Below, piece by piece: positions 57,025 to 64,000 of a stretch of 64,000 nt of DNA. The notes under the pieces were generated by a model. It made no database searches, was not told where the DNA came from, and saw only the letters and a list, made by a program, of their open reading frames with translations. The translations under genes were made by a program, and so were the position numbers. Positions within the stretch are counted from its first letter, which is position 1. Every line of letters begins with the position of its first letter. The DNA lies in contig DATAOC010000070.1 in assembly GCA_036265915.1 (NCBI GenBank), forward strand, positions 1-64,000. The letters run 5' to 3'. The DNA is from AR12 sp036265915. Its GTDB lineage: Bacteria > Methylomirabilota > Methylomirabilia > Rokubacteriales > CSP1-6.

Positions 57025-58710
57025 TCATACGCCCCGGCGTTTGCGCCGAGCGCCGAGCAGCTCGCGGGCGTGGTCGAGCGCCGCCGGGCCGGCCGCGGCT
57101 CCGCCGAGCATCCGCGCGATCTCGCCGACGCGCTCCTCGCCGCTCAGCAAGGCCACGCCGGTGCGGGTCCGTTCGCCACGCACGGTCTTGGCCACGCTGA
57201 GGTGGTGCTGCGCGACCGCCGCGATGGCGGCCAGGTGCGTGACGCAGAGGACTTGCCGGCGGCGGGCGGCGGCGGCGAGCGCCTCGCCGACGACGGTCGC
57301 GACGTGGCCGCCGATGCCGGCGTCGACCTCGTCGAACACGAGCGTGGGCGCGCCGTCGCGGCCGGCGAGCGCGGTCTCGATCGCCAGCATCGTCCGCGAG
57401 AGCTCACCGCCGGAGGCGACCCGCGCGAGAGGCCGGGCATCCTCGCCCGGGTTGGCGGCGAGGCGGAACTCGATGCGGTCGAGCCCGCGCGCCGTCACCT
57501 CTGCGGCCGGGGCGCGGTCGACCGCGATCCGGAAGACGGCGCGCTCCATGCCGAGCGCGCGCAGATGCGTCTCGACCTGAGAGGTCAGACGCGCGGCGGC
57601 GGCGACGCGCCGCTCGGAGAGCGCCGTCGCGGCCGCGCTCAGCTCACCTCCGAGCTCGCTCACGGCACGCTCCTGCGCGGCGAGCACCTCATCGTGGCGG
57701 GCGAGGCGCTCGAGCTCCGCCGCCGCCGTGTGGCCATGACGCAGCATGGCCTCCTCGGAGTCACCGTACTTGCGCTTGAGACGTGCGAGCGCGTCCAGCC
57801 GGTCGTCGATGGCTTCCAGGCGGCCGGGCTCGTGGACGAGCCGGGCGCCCAGGCTGCGTACCGCCGCAAGCGACTCCTCGACCTGGATGCACGCGGTGGC
57901 GAGCGTTTCCACCGGCGCCGCGAACGCCGGATCGAGCCGCCCGAGGTCGTTCAGCAGCCGCACGGCGCGGGCGAGCCGGCTGGCGGCGCCGTGCGGGTCG
58001 TCGTCGAGGAGCGCAGTGACGTCCGCGAGACCGGCCGCCAGACGCTCGCCATGCTGCAGGCGCCGACGCTCGACGCGCAGCTCCTCCTCCTCGCCGACGC
58101 GCAGGCGTGCGGCGGCCAGCTCACCGACCTGGAAGCGGAGCAGGTCTTCCCGCTGCGCGCGGTCGCGCTCGGCCGTGCGCATGCGCTCGACTTCGTCGAC
58201 GGCGTCGCGGTACTTGGCGAAGAGCGCGGCCACCCGCTCCGACAGCGCCTCAACATCCGCCGAGCGATCCAGGAGTGCCAGCTGGTGGCTGGCCTCGACC
58301 AGCCGCTGGTGCTCGTGCTGCCCGTGGACGTCGACCAGGTGGTCGCCGATGCGCTGGAGCAGCGCCGCCGTCACCGGCGAATCGTTCACGAACGCGCGGT
58401 GGCGCCCACCACGGCTCAGCTCCCGGCGGATGACGAGCTCCCCATCCTCCGCGCCCAGTCCCGCTTCGGCGAGCGCGGCGGCCGCGCCGCCGCCGGCCGA
58501 GAGCTCGAACACCGCCTCCACGGAGGCTGTCTCGGCGCCCGCGCGAATGACGTCGCTCTGCGCGCGCGCCCCGCGCACCAGGAGGATCGCGTCGATGAGA
58601 ATCGACTTGCCGGCCCCCGTCTCACCGGTCAGGACGTTCAGCCCGGCCGCAAAGGGAACCGTGACGTTTTCGACGACGGCGAAGTTGCGGATCCGCAGCT
58701 CGCGCAGCAT
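57025..58710 (-). CDS. recN: DNA repair protein RecN
   Basis: A 561-aa SMC-like ATPase for double-strand break repair. LRELRIRNFAVVENVTVPF opens the protein, with Walker A GETGAGKS (29-36). VDVHGQHEHQRLV is the RecN-specific segment. The central part is coiled coil (about 155-370, shorter than in SMC). The C-terminal head has RVASGGELSRTMLAI and Walker B TLVFDEVDAGIGG. The coding sequence ends 25 bp before secA. recN, nadK and tlyA are neighbours in many genomes. Confidence 0.97.
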   Translation of the reverse strand: MLRELRIRNFAVVENVTVPFAAGLNVLTGETGAGKSILIDAILLVRGARAQSDVIRAGAETASVEAVFELSAGGGAAAALAEAGLGAEDGELVIRRELSRGGRHRAFVNDSPVTAALLQRIGDHLVDVHGQHEHQRLVEASHQLALLDRSADVEALSERVAALFAKYRDAVDEVERMRTAERDRAQREDLLRFQVGELAAARLRVGEEEELRVERRRLQHGERLAAGLADVTALLDDDPHGAASRLARAVRLLNDLGRLDPAFAAPVETLATACIQVEESLAAVRSLGARLVHEPGRLEAIDDRLDALARLKRKYGDSEEAMLRHGHTAAAELERLARHDEVLAAQERAVSELGGELSAAATALSERRVAAAARLTSQVETHLRALGMERAVFRIAVDRAPAAEVTARGLDRIEFRLAANPGEDARPLARVASGGELSRTMLAIETALAGRDGAPTLVFDEVDAGIGGHVATVVGEALAAAARRRQVLCVTHLAAIAAVAQHHLSVAKTVRGERTRTGVALLSGEERVGEIARMLGGAAAGPAALDHARELLGARRKRRGV

Positions 58711-58763
58711 CCGCTCGACTCTAGGTCACGGCGACGCGAGGCTCAAGCGTATTGCTCCCGAGA

Positions 58764-59621
58764 CTATCGCTCCCCCCACTTCAGCTTGCTGCGGAGGACG
58801 GCGAAGAAGTCCGTCCGCGGGAAGCGCAGCAGCCGCACCCGAGCGGCGGCCGTCTCCACCTGCACCGTGTCCTGCTCGCGAAGGTGCACGCCGACCTGGC
58901 CGTCGATGGTCAGCATGACTTCCTGGTCGCTCATGAGCGTCACGTCGATGCGCTGGGTGCCGGGGAGCACGATCGGACGATTGGTCAGCGTGTGCGACGC
59001 GATCGGCACCAGGACCACCGCGTCCATGGTGGGAAACAGGATCGGCCCGCCGGCGGACAGGCAGTACGCCGTGGACCCCGTCGGCGTGGAGATGATCAGC
59101 CCGTCGGCGCGATAGGCGGTCGCGTACTGACCCTCGACGGCCACGCGGAGGTTGATGATGCGACTCATCGCGGATTTCGTGATGACGACGTCGTTGAGCG
59201 CGGCAAATTCGCCGAGGACGCCTCCTCCGCGAACGAGGCGCGCGGCGAGCATCATCCGCTCGTCGACGGCCATCCGTCCGCCCAGCGCGGCGTCGGCGGC
59301 AGGCAGCATCTCGTCGAGCGTCGTTGCCGTGAGGAATCCCAGGTCCCCCAGGTTGACGCCCAGGATGGGCGTGCCGAGATCGCCGACGGCGCGCGCCATC
59401 GACAGGAGCGTGCCGTCGCCACCGAGCACGATGAGCAGGTCGACCTGCGACGCGAGATCCGGCTTGCGGGCGGACGCGAGCGCCGAGGACGGTACGAGAC
59501 CGGCTGTCTCCTTCTCCAGCACGATGGTGACGCCGCGCGCACCGAGCGCCTCGATGAGACGCGCCAGGGCTTCCGGCGCGCCGGCAGCATCTGGCTTGGC
59601 GACGAGACCGACGCGTTTCAC
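58764..59621 (-). CDS. nadK: NAD kinase
   Basis: A 285-aa ATP/polyphosphate-dependent kinase producing NADP. The diagnostic GGDGT lies at 67-71 (VLGGDGTLLSMARA), followed by GVNLGDLGFLTA, LNDVVITKSAMSRII (usually NE/ND-D), YRADGLIISTPTGSTAYCLSAGGPI and the C-terminal MLTIDGQVGVHL. The GTG start at 59621 overlaps tlyA by 4 bp. The gene ends 53 bp before recN. Confidence 0.96.
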   Translation of the reverse strand: MKRVGLVAKPDAAGAPEALARLIEALGARGVTIVLEKETAGLVPSSALASARKPDLASQVDLLIVLGGDGTLLSMARAVGDLGTPILGVNLGDLGFLTATTLDEMLPAADAALGGRMAVDERMMLAARLVRGGGVLGEFAALNDVVITKSAMSRIINLRVAVEGQYATAYRADGLIISTPTGSTAYCLSAGGPILFPTMDAVVLVPIASHTLTNRPIVLPGTQRIDVTLMSDQEVMLTIDGQVGVHLREQDTVQVETAAARVRLLRFPRTDFFAVLRSKLKWGER

Positions 59622-60397
59622 GCAAGCGCCGCCACGGTGCGATCGATGATGGAGTCGATGTTGGCGGCTGTCTTGCCGTGCATCGAGAGGTGCAGGAAGA
59701 ACTCGCGATTGCCCTTCGGGCCGCGCAGCGGGGAGGCGGTGGCGCCGAGGACGTGCCAGCCACGCAGGACGGAATACCGCGCCAGCCGCTGCACCACCAG
59801 CCGGTGCTGCGCCGGATCGCGGACGACGCCACCCTTGCCCACGAACTCGCGGCCAACCTCGAACTGCGGCTTCACGAGGGTGATGACCTCGCTCCGCGGA
59901 GCCAGCACGTTGAAGGCGGCGGGCAGGATCTTCTCGAGCGAGATGAACGACACGTCGACGACTGCCAGCGTGGGCTGATCGCCGAACAACCGGGGATCCA
60001 GCGACCGCGCATTGGTCTGCTCCATGACCACCACGCGGGTGTCCTTGCGCAGCTTCGCATCGAGCTGTGCGGTCCCGACATCGACTGCGTACACCATGGC
60101 GGCGCCGCGCTGGAGCAGACAGTCGGTGAAGCCGCCGGTGGAGGCGCCGATGTCGATGCAGATCCGGCCGTCGACCTTCACCTTGAAGTGCTCGAGCGCG
60201 TGCGCCAGCTTCTCGCCGCCGCGGCTGACGAAGGGCGAGCGGCCGCGAATCTCGATCTCGGCTTCCGTCGACACCAGCGCCCCCGCCTTGTCGACGCGCA
60301 GGCCGTCGACCATGACGTCGCCGGCCATGATGGCACGCTGCGCCTTCTCGCGGCTTTCGAAGATTCCCTTCTCCGCCAGCAGGCGGTCCAGGCGCAT
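59618..60397 (-). CDS. tlyA: TlyA family rRNA 2'-O-methyltransferase/hemolysin-like protein
   Basis: A 259-aa protein. The S4 RNA-binding domain (MRLDRLLAEKGIFESREKAQ) is followed by an FtsJ-like Rossmann methyltransferase, with SAM motif DIGASTGGFTDCLLQRGA and VDVSFISLEKILPAAF. TlyA methylates ribose in 16S/23S rRNA in Mycobacterium; the target here is inferred. I chose ATG 60397 because it gives the family N-terminus. The frame upstream is open and Pro/Ala-rich (PADKPAPVKAPAPAADKP), and a GTG at 60409 is also possible, so the 5' end is uncertain. Confidence 0.92.
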   Translation of the reverse strand: MRLDRLLAEKGIFESREKAQRAIMAGDVMVDGLRVDKAGALVSTEAEIEIRGRSPFVSRGGEKLAHALEHFKVKVDGRICIDIGASTGGFTDCLLQRGAAMVYAVDVGTAQLDAKLRKDTRVVVMEQTNARSLDPRLFGDQPTLAVVDVSFISLEKILPAAFNVLAPRSEVITLVKPQFEVGREFVGKGGVVRDPAQHRLVVQRLARYSVLRGWHVLGATASPLRGPKGNREFFLHLSMHGKTAANIDSIIDRTVAALA

Positions 60398-60456
60398 CCG
60401 GGACGGCACGCCCTCGATTATAGAGGACGGCTTGTCCGCGGCCGGCGCGGGCGCCT

Positions 60457-61170
60457 TCACGGGCGCCGGCTTGTCCGCGGGCGGAACAGCAACAGGAGCA
60501 CCATGCCTGCGAGGAATCCGCCGATGTGAGCGAACCACGCTACGCCTCCAATTTCTCCGCGCCCCATCATCGAGGCGCTCACAGTGAGCCAGCCGTTGAC
60601 GAGCTGCAAGACGATCCAGAACCCGAGGACCACGACCGCCGGGATGTGGACGGTGCGGATGAAGAACCCGAAGACCACCAGGGTCAGGACCGTCGCGTAC
60701 GGGAAGAGCAGCAGATAGGCGCCGAGCACGCCGGAGATGGCTCCGCTTGCGCCGATCATCGGAATGACGGACGCCGGGGCGGTGATCGTTTGCGCGACCG
60801 CCGCCCCGACGCCGGCCAGCAGGTAGAAGAGCAGGAACCGCGCGTGGCCAAGCGCGTCCTCGACGTTGTCGCCGAAGATCCACAGGTACAGCATGTTGCC
60901 GGCGATGTGCAGCGGGCTGCCGTGCAGGAACATCGAGGTGAAGATCGTGACGTACGGACTGGGAAAGTCCCCGCGATCGCAGAGCCCGGTGAGCCGGCAC
61001 GGCGTCGCGCCGAACTCGAGCACCAGCGCCTCCGAGGCGGCGCGACCCGGCGCCTCCGCGGTGAGCCCGAGCGAGAGCTGGTACACGTACGCCGCCACGT
61101 TCAGGGCGATCAGCAGAATGGTGATGATCGGCGTCGAGCGGCTCGGGACGTCGTCCTTCAGCGGGATCAT
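60457..61170 (-). CDS. Rhomboid family intramembrane serine protease
   Basis: A 237-aa multi-pass protease. Six transmembrane helices are visible. The nucleophile S142 lies in GASGAISGVLGAYL and the base H215 in AHIGGFLAG. FTSMFLHGSPLHIAGNMLYLWIFGDNVED is the conserved L1/TM2 region. It cleaves membrane-protein substrates within the bilayer; none is identified. The start at ATG 61170 (MIPLKDDVPS) gives the usual N-terminus and forms ATGA with the M16 gene. The C-terminus is short, and a frame change just before it would read into tlyA. Confidence 0.93.
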   Translation of the reverse strand: MIPLKDDVPSRSTPIITILLIALNVAAYVYQLSLGLTAEAPGRAASEALVLEFGATPCRLTGLCDRGDFPSPYVTIFTSMFLHGSPLHIAGNMLYLWIFGDNVEDALGHARFLLFYLLAGVGAAVAQTITAPASVIPMIGASGAISGVLGAYLLLFPYATVLTLVVFGFFIRTVHIPAVVVLGFWIVLQLVNGWLTVSASMMGRGEIGGVAWFAHIGGFLAGMVLLLLFRPRTSRRP

Positions 61171-62474
61171 CGAACAGTCCCGGCCGACGGCCGGACAACC
61201 ACGATCGTTGGCTGCACGAGATACCGCGCGGCGACCCGAGTGACGTCGGCGGCAGTCACCGCCTGCACCGCCCGCGTGAAGCGCTCCGGCCAGTCCCACC
61301 CGCCCCCGATGAGATCGTAGAACGCGAGGTACCACGCGAGCCGGGCGCTCGTCCTTCGATCCATGGCGAGCGTGCCGAGCAGGTAGGCCTTGGCCCGCTC
61401 GAGCTCCCGCGCCTCGATCGGCTCCGCGCGCATGCGAGCGACTTCCGCGAGCATCGCGGTCAGCGCGGCGTCCGCGTTCGACGGCGCGGTGCCGAGATAG
61501 GCTGCGAACAGTGCCGGACCGGTTCGCGGCGCCGTCGGCAGGACACCGACGCTGTACGCGAGACCACGGCGGTCGCGTAGCTCGGCGAACATCCGACTCG
61601 ACATGCCGCCGCCGAGGACCGCACCGAGCACGCGTGCCGCCGCGTAGTCGTCGTCGGCCAGGGGCGGCGCCAGGAAGCCGACCACGATCTGCGCCTGATT
61701 GACGTCACGCTCCACGACGCGTCGCTCGCCGCGCGGAGCCGGGACGACGTCGGACGCCCGGCCCGCCTCGGCCACGACCGGGACGCGACGGAACAGCCGC
61801 TCGGCGGCCGCGATGACCCGGGTGCGGGGCACGTTGCCGCTGATCGCGAGCGTCATCCGGTCGGCCCGGTACATCGTCCGATAGTGGGCGGCGAGCGCCT
61901 CTCGCGTGAGACGCTCGACGCTCTCGCGACGGCCGAGCGCGGGCCAGGCGTACGGGTGTGGCCCGTAGACGTCGCGCAGCGCCGTATCGATCGCCCGCGA
62001 CAGGGGGAGATCGCTGCGGGTCTGCAGCTGACCGAGCAGCAGGCTCCGCTCGCGCTCGACCTCCTGCGCGGGAAAGGTCGGCTCCAGCACGACCTCGGCG
62101 ATCAACGCCAGCAGCGGCTCCCATTGCCGCGCGATGGCCGCGCCGCGTACCTCGGCCGATTCCACTTCACCCGATGCGTCGAGCGTGCCGCCGATCTCGT
62201 CCGCCGCATCGGCCAGCGCCAGCGCGGTTCGCTTCTGCGTGCCGCGAAGCAGCAGCCGCTGGACGAAATTCGTGATGCCCGCCGTCGCCTCCGTCTCGAA
62301 CTTGGAGCCGGCACGCGCCTGAAGCGACACGGCCACGACACCGACGCCCGGATCCTCCCGTACGATCACCGTCATGCCATTCGACAGCACCTGTCGCACG
62401 ACCGGAACCTCGCCTCCGGCCGCGAACGCGGTGCTCGCGAGCACCAGTGTCAGAGCGAGCGCGACGCGCGTCAT
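61167..62474 (-). CDS. M16-family peptidase-like protein lacking the zinc motif
   Basis: A 435-aa exported M16B protein. The signal peptide ends near AFA-AG (19). Two M16 halves are present, but the HxxEH zinc site is degenerate: the equivalent stretch TAGITNFVQRLLLRGT reads N-F-V-Q-R at about 69-73. The C-terminal half keeps the glycine-rich GAVLGGGMSSRMFAELRDRRGLAYSVGV with the R/Y pair. It is probably the non-catalytic subunit of a heterodimer with the next gene, as in mitochondrial processing peptidase. It starts one base into the partner's stop (TGATG). Confidence 0.93.
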   Translation of the reverse strand: MTRVALALTLVLASTAFAAGGEVPVVRQVLSNGMTVIVREDPGVGVVAVSLQARAGSKFETEATAGITNFVQRLLLRGTQKRTALALADAADEIGGTLDASGEVESAEVRGAAIARQWEPLLALIAEVVLEPTFPAQEVERERSLLLGQLQTRSDLPLSRAIDTALRDVYGPHPYAWPALGRRESVERLTREALAAHYRTMYRADRMTLAISGNVPRTRVIAAAERLFRRVPVVAEAGRASDVVPAPRGERRVVERDVNQAQIVVGFLAPPLADDDYAAARVLGAVLGGGMSSRMFAELRDRRGLAYSVGVLPTAPRTGPALFAAYLGTAPSNADAALTAMLAEVARMRAEPIEARELERAKAYLLGTLAMDRRTSARLAWYLAFYDLIGGGWDWPERFTRAVQAVTAADVTRVAARYLVQPTIVVVRPSAGTVR

Positions 62475-63808
62475 CAGCCGTTCCGTGGCGGGACGAGCGC
62501 GAGGAAGATGTACTGCTCCGGGTCCAGATAGCGGCGGGCGACGGCCTGCACCTGCTCGGCGCTGACCGATCGTATGCGGCGGACGTACGCGAGCTCGTCT
62601 TCGATCGTCCAGATCGTCTCCGCGCGGCCCAGCGCCAGCGCGCGGCCGTGCGCGGTTTCCGTCTGGAACTCGTGTGCCGCCTCCGCGGTGATGACGGCGC
62701 GGCGCAGCTCGGCGGGCGTGACGCCGCGGTCACGGACGCGCCGGATCTCGGCCACGATCTGTTCCTCCGCGGCGTGGATGTTGACCGGGTCCATCTGGGC
62801 ACTGACCAGCACGGCGCCCGCCGCGCCGAGCGTCGAGAGTCCGGCGTCGATGGCTACCACCGTCCCGCGCTCCTCGCGCAGGGCCTGTACGAGGCGAGAA
62901 GATCGCCGGCCGCCGAGGATCGACACGAGCAAGTCGAGCGCCGGCGTATCGGCGTGGTCGAGTCGTGGCGCCGGCCATGCCATGCCGAGGTAGGCATGCG
63001 CGCCCTGGCGGACGAGCTCCGTCCGCCGCGGCCGAAACTGCGCAGGCGCTGCCAGTGGCAGGCGGCCGGTGCCGGTTCTCGGAAGGCGGCCGAACGTCGC
63101 GCGCGCCGTGCTGACGACCGTCTCGGCGTCCACGGGTCCCACCACGACGACGGAGAACGCTTCGGGCACGTACCGGTGGCGATAGAACGACAGCAGCGTG
63201 TCGCGTGTCAGACCGCGGATGATGTCCGGCGTGCCGAGGATCTCGCGGCCATACGCGTGTCCCTCGAAAAGCTGCGAATAAATGGTGCGGGTCACGAGTC
63301 GCCGCGGGCTGTCCTGTCCCTGGCGCATCTCCTCGAGCACCACGGCCTTTTCCTTGTCGAGCACCTCGGCATCGAGCGCCGCATTCGTCGCGATGTCGGC
63401 AAGGAGCTCGAGCCCCTGGCTCACACGCGACGGCGGCAGCGTGACGTAGTAATAGGTGAAGTCCCACGAGGTGCCCGCGTTCATCGCTCCGCCGACCCCC
63501 TCGACCTCCCGCTCGACGAAGCCGGTGGGCCGCGACGTGGTGCCGCGGAACAGCATGTGCTCCAGATAGTGCGCCAGACCGAGCTCGGTAGCCGACTCGT
63601 CGCGCGCGCCTGCGCGAACCCAGAGCTGCAATGCCGCGAGCTCGCTTCCCCGGTGCTCTTGCACGATGACCGGGATGCCGTTTGGAAGGACGTATCTCGT
63701 GGGACTCGCTGCCGGTGCGGCTGCCTTTGCGGTGGCGCGTGTGGCGCTGCAGCCGCCGGCCCCGCAGAGGACCAGCACCGCCAGCACGCATCCCGCCATC
63801 CGGCCCAT
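62474..63808 (-). CDS. Zinc M16-family peptidase (catalytic subunit, putative lipoprotein)
   Basis: A 444-aa M16B peptidase. The N-terminus from ATG 63808 reads MGRMAGCVLAVLVLCGAGGC, which looks like a lipoprotein signal with C20 as the lipidated residue, although its lipobox (A-G-G-C) is not ideal. The zinc motif HYLEH is at 80-84, followed by MLFRGT and a downstream VLEEMRQ supplying the third ligand. The C-terminal half has RRSSRLVQALREERGTVVAI but not the R/Y pair of its partner, so the two proteins look complementary. The frame is open up to the window edge, but the preceding part is not peptidase-like. Confidence 0.92.
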   Translation of the reverse strand: MGRMAGCVLAVLVLCGAGGCSATRATAKAAAPAASPTRYVLPNGIPVIVQEHRGSELAALQLWVRAGARDESATELGLAHYLEHMLFRGTTSRPTGFVEREVEGVGGAMNAGTSWDFTYYYVTLPPSRVSQGLELLADIATNAALDAEVLDKEKAVVLEEMRQGQDSPRRLVTRTIYSQLFEGHAYGREILGTPDIIRGLTRDTLLSFYRHRYVPEAFSVVVVGPVDAETVVSTARATFGRLPRTGTGRLPLAAPAQFRPRRTELVRQGAHAYLGMAWPAPRLDHADTPALDLLVSILGGRRSSRLVQALREERGTVVAIDAGLSTLGAAGAVLVSAQMDPVNIHAAEEQIVAEIRRVRDRGVTPAELRRAVITAEAAHEFQTETAHGRALALGRAETIWTIEDELAYVRRIRSVSAEQVQAVARRYLDPEQYIFLALVPPRNG

Positions 63809-64000
63809 AGGCGCTAAAAGGCTATCACATCGGCGTTCTTTGGCTACGATCCCATCGGTCAGACCGTCCCCATCCGCCTGGGCAAATTGCCGTGGGGGCT
63901 CGTCTCCACCGCGCGGGCACATCGCCCTCTCGATCCGCGTAGACCTCCCCCATCCATTTGATATTTCGAGCTGATCTCCTGCTCCCCGGTTTGGCAATCG
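63809..64000. other. Upstream edge of the M16 gene; no recognised gene
   Basis: The last 192 bp contain open frames on the minus strand but nothing I recognise. A short frame ending at a TGA near 63866 (GGGLRGSRGRCARAVETSPH) is of unknown origin. No clear promoter or Shine-Dalgarno precedes the M16 ATG, so its true start or promoter may differ. Confidence 0.35.

Noticed and set aside
60417..60422. TATAAT just before tlyA as a promoter
   Set aside because: No matching -35 at 16-18 bp; the sequence around it is also partly palindromic by chance (CCTC...GAGG).
59618..61198. 526-codon frame suggesting a rhomboid-TlyA fusion
   Set aside because: The rhomboid domain is in a different frame. Only the linker-like stretch just before tlyA remains odd and is listed as a finding.

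Overview
The window is a dense housekeeping stretch of chromosome from a GC-rich (by eye about 70% G+C) Gram-negative bacterium. Every gene I can support lies on the minus strand. The outer membrane is evident from a nearly complete lipid A/Kdo/heptose core gene set, BamA, a Skp-like chaperone, Lol components and apolipoprotein N-acyltransferase. The gene order (lnt-prfB-lysS-lolC-lolD, bamA-skp-lpxD-lpxA-oxidoreductase-lpxI-lpxB, cmk-rpsA-sppA-ihfB, pheA-hisC-tyrA-aroA) recalls deltaproteobacteria-like and Methylomirabilota/Rokubacteria-like genomes. That placement is inference from gene order, not from phylogeny. I see no rRNA, tRNA, CRISPR, insertion sequence, phage gene or toxin-antitoxin pair.

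Layout in transcription order, from high to low coordinates. (1) 63.8-57.0 kb: an active/degenerate pair of M16 peptidases, rhomboid protease, TlyA, NAD kinase and RecN. (2) 57.0-48.6 kb: SecA, SMC, a RodZ-like protein and FtsY (secretion, chromosome, cell shape). (3) 48.6-44.7 kb: riboflavin operon ribD-ribE-ribBA-ribH, then nusB. (4) 44.7-37.8 kb: metallophosphoesterase, lnt, prfB with a programmed +1 frameshift, lysS, lolC and lolD; a 44-bp sequence is directly repeated between lolC and lolD. (5) 37.6-32.2 kb: clpC, bamA and the Skp/OmpH chaperone. (6) 32.2-15.0 kb: one long LPS run, with lipid A (lpxD, lpxA, oxidoreductase, lpxI, lpxB, acyltransferase, waaA, lpxK) followed by core assembly (waaF, four GT4 glycosyltransferases, gmhB, rfaE1, rfaE2, waaC, WaaE-like GT2). 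(7) 15.0-12.0 kb: trpS, scpA, scpB and an RluB-type pseudouridine synthase. (8) 12.0-3.7 kb: a promoter, then pheA-hisC-tyrA-aroA (Phe/Tyr/chorismate), a cmk-plsC fusion, rpsA and sppA. (9) 3.5 kb to the edge: a promoter, then ihfB/hup, a HIT protein, mutS and the first 31 codons of mutL.

Junctions are very tight. About 21 are 4-bp ATGA/GTGA overlaps and seven are 1-bp TGATG/TAGTG overlaps, which suggests extensive translational coupling. GTG starts are common. No intergenic gap reaches 300 bp.

I did not find a convincing undescribed system. The most interesting details are: a four-cysteine motif in TrpRS like the one that binds an iron-sulfur cluster in Thermotoga; a complementary catalytic/degenerate M16 peptidase pair; the Cmk-PlsC fusion; a GnnA-like oxidoreductase inside the lipid A operon without a partner aminotransferase; absence of fabZ and msbA from the lipid A cluster; the RF2 frameshift; and the intergenic direct repeat.
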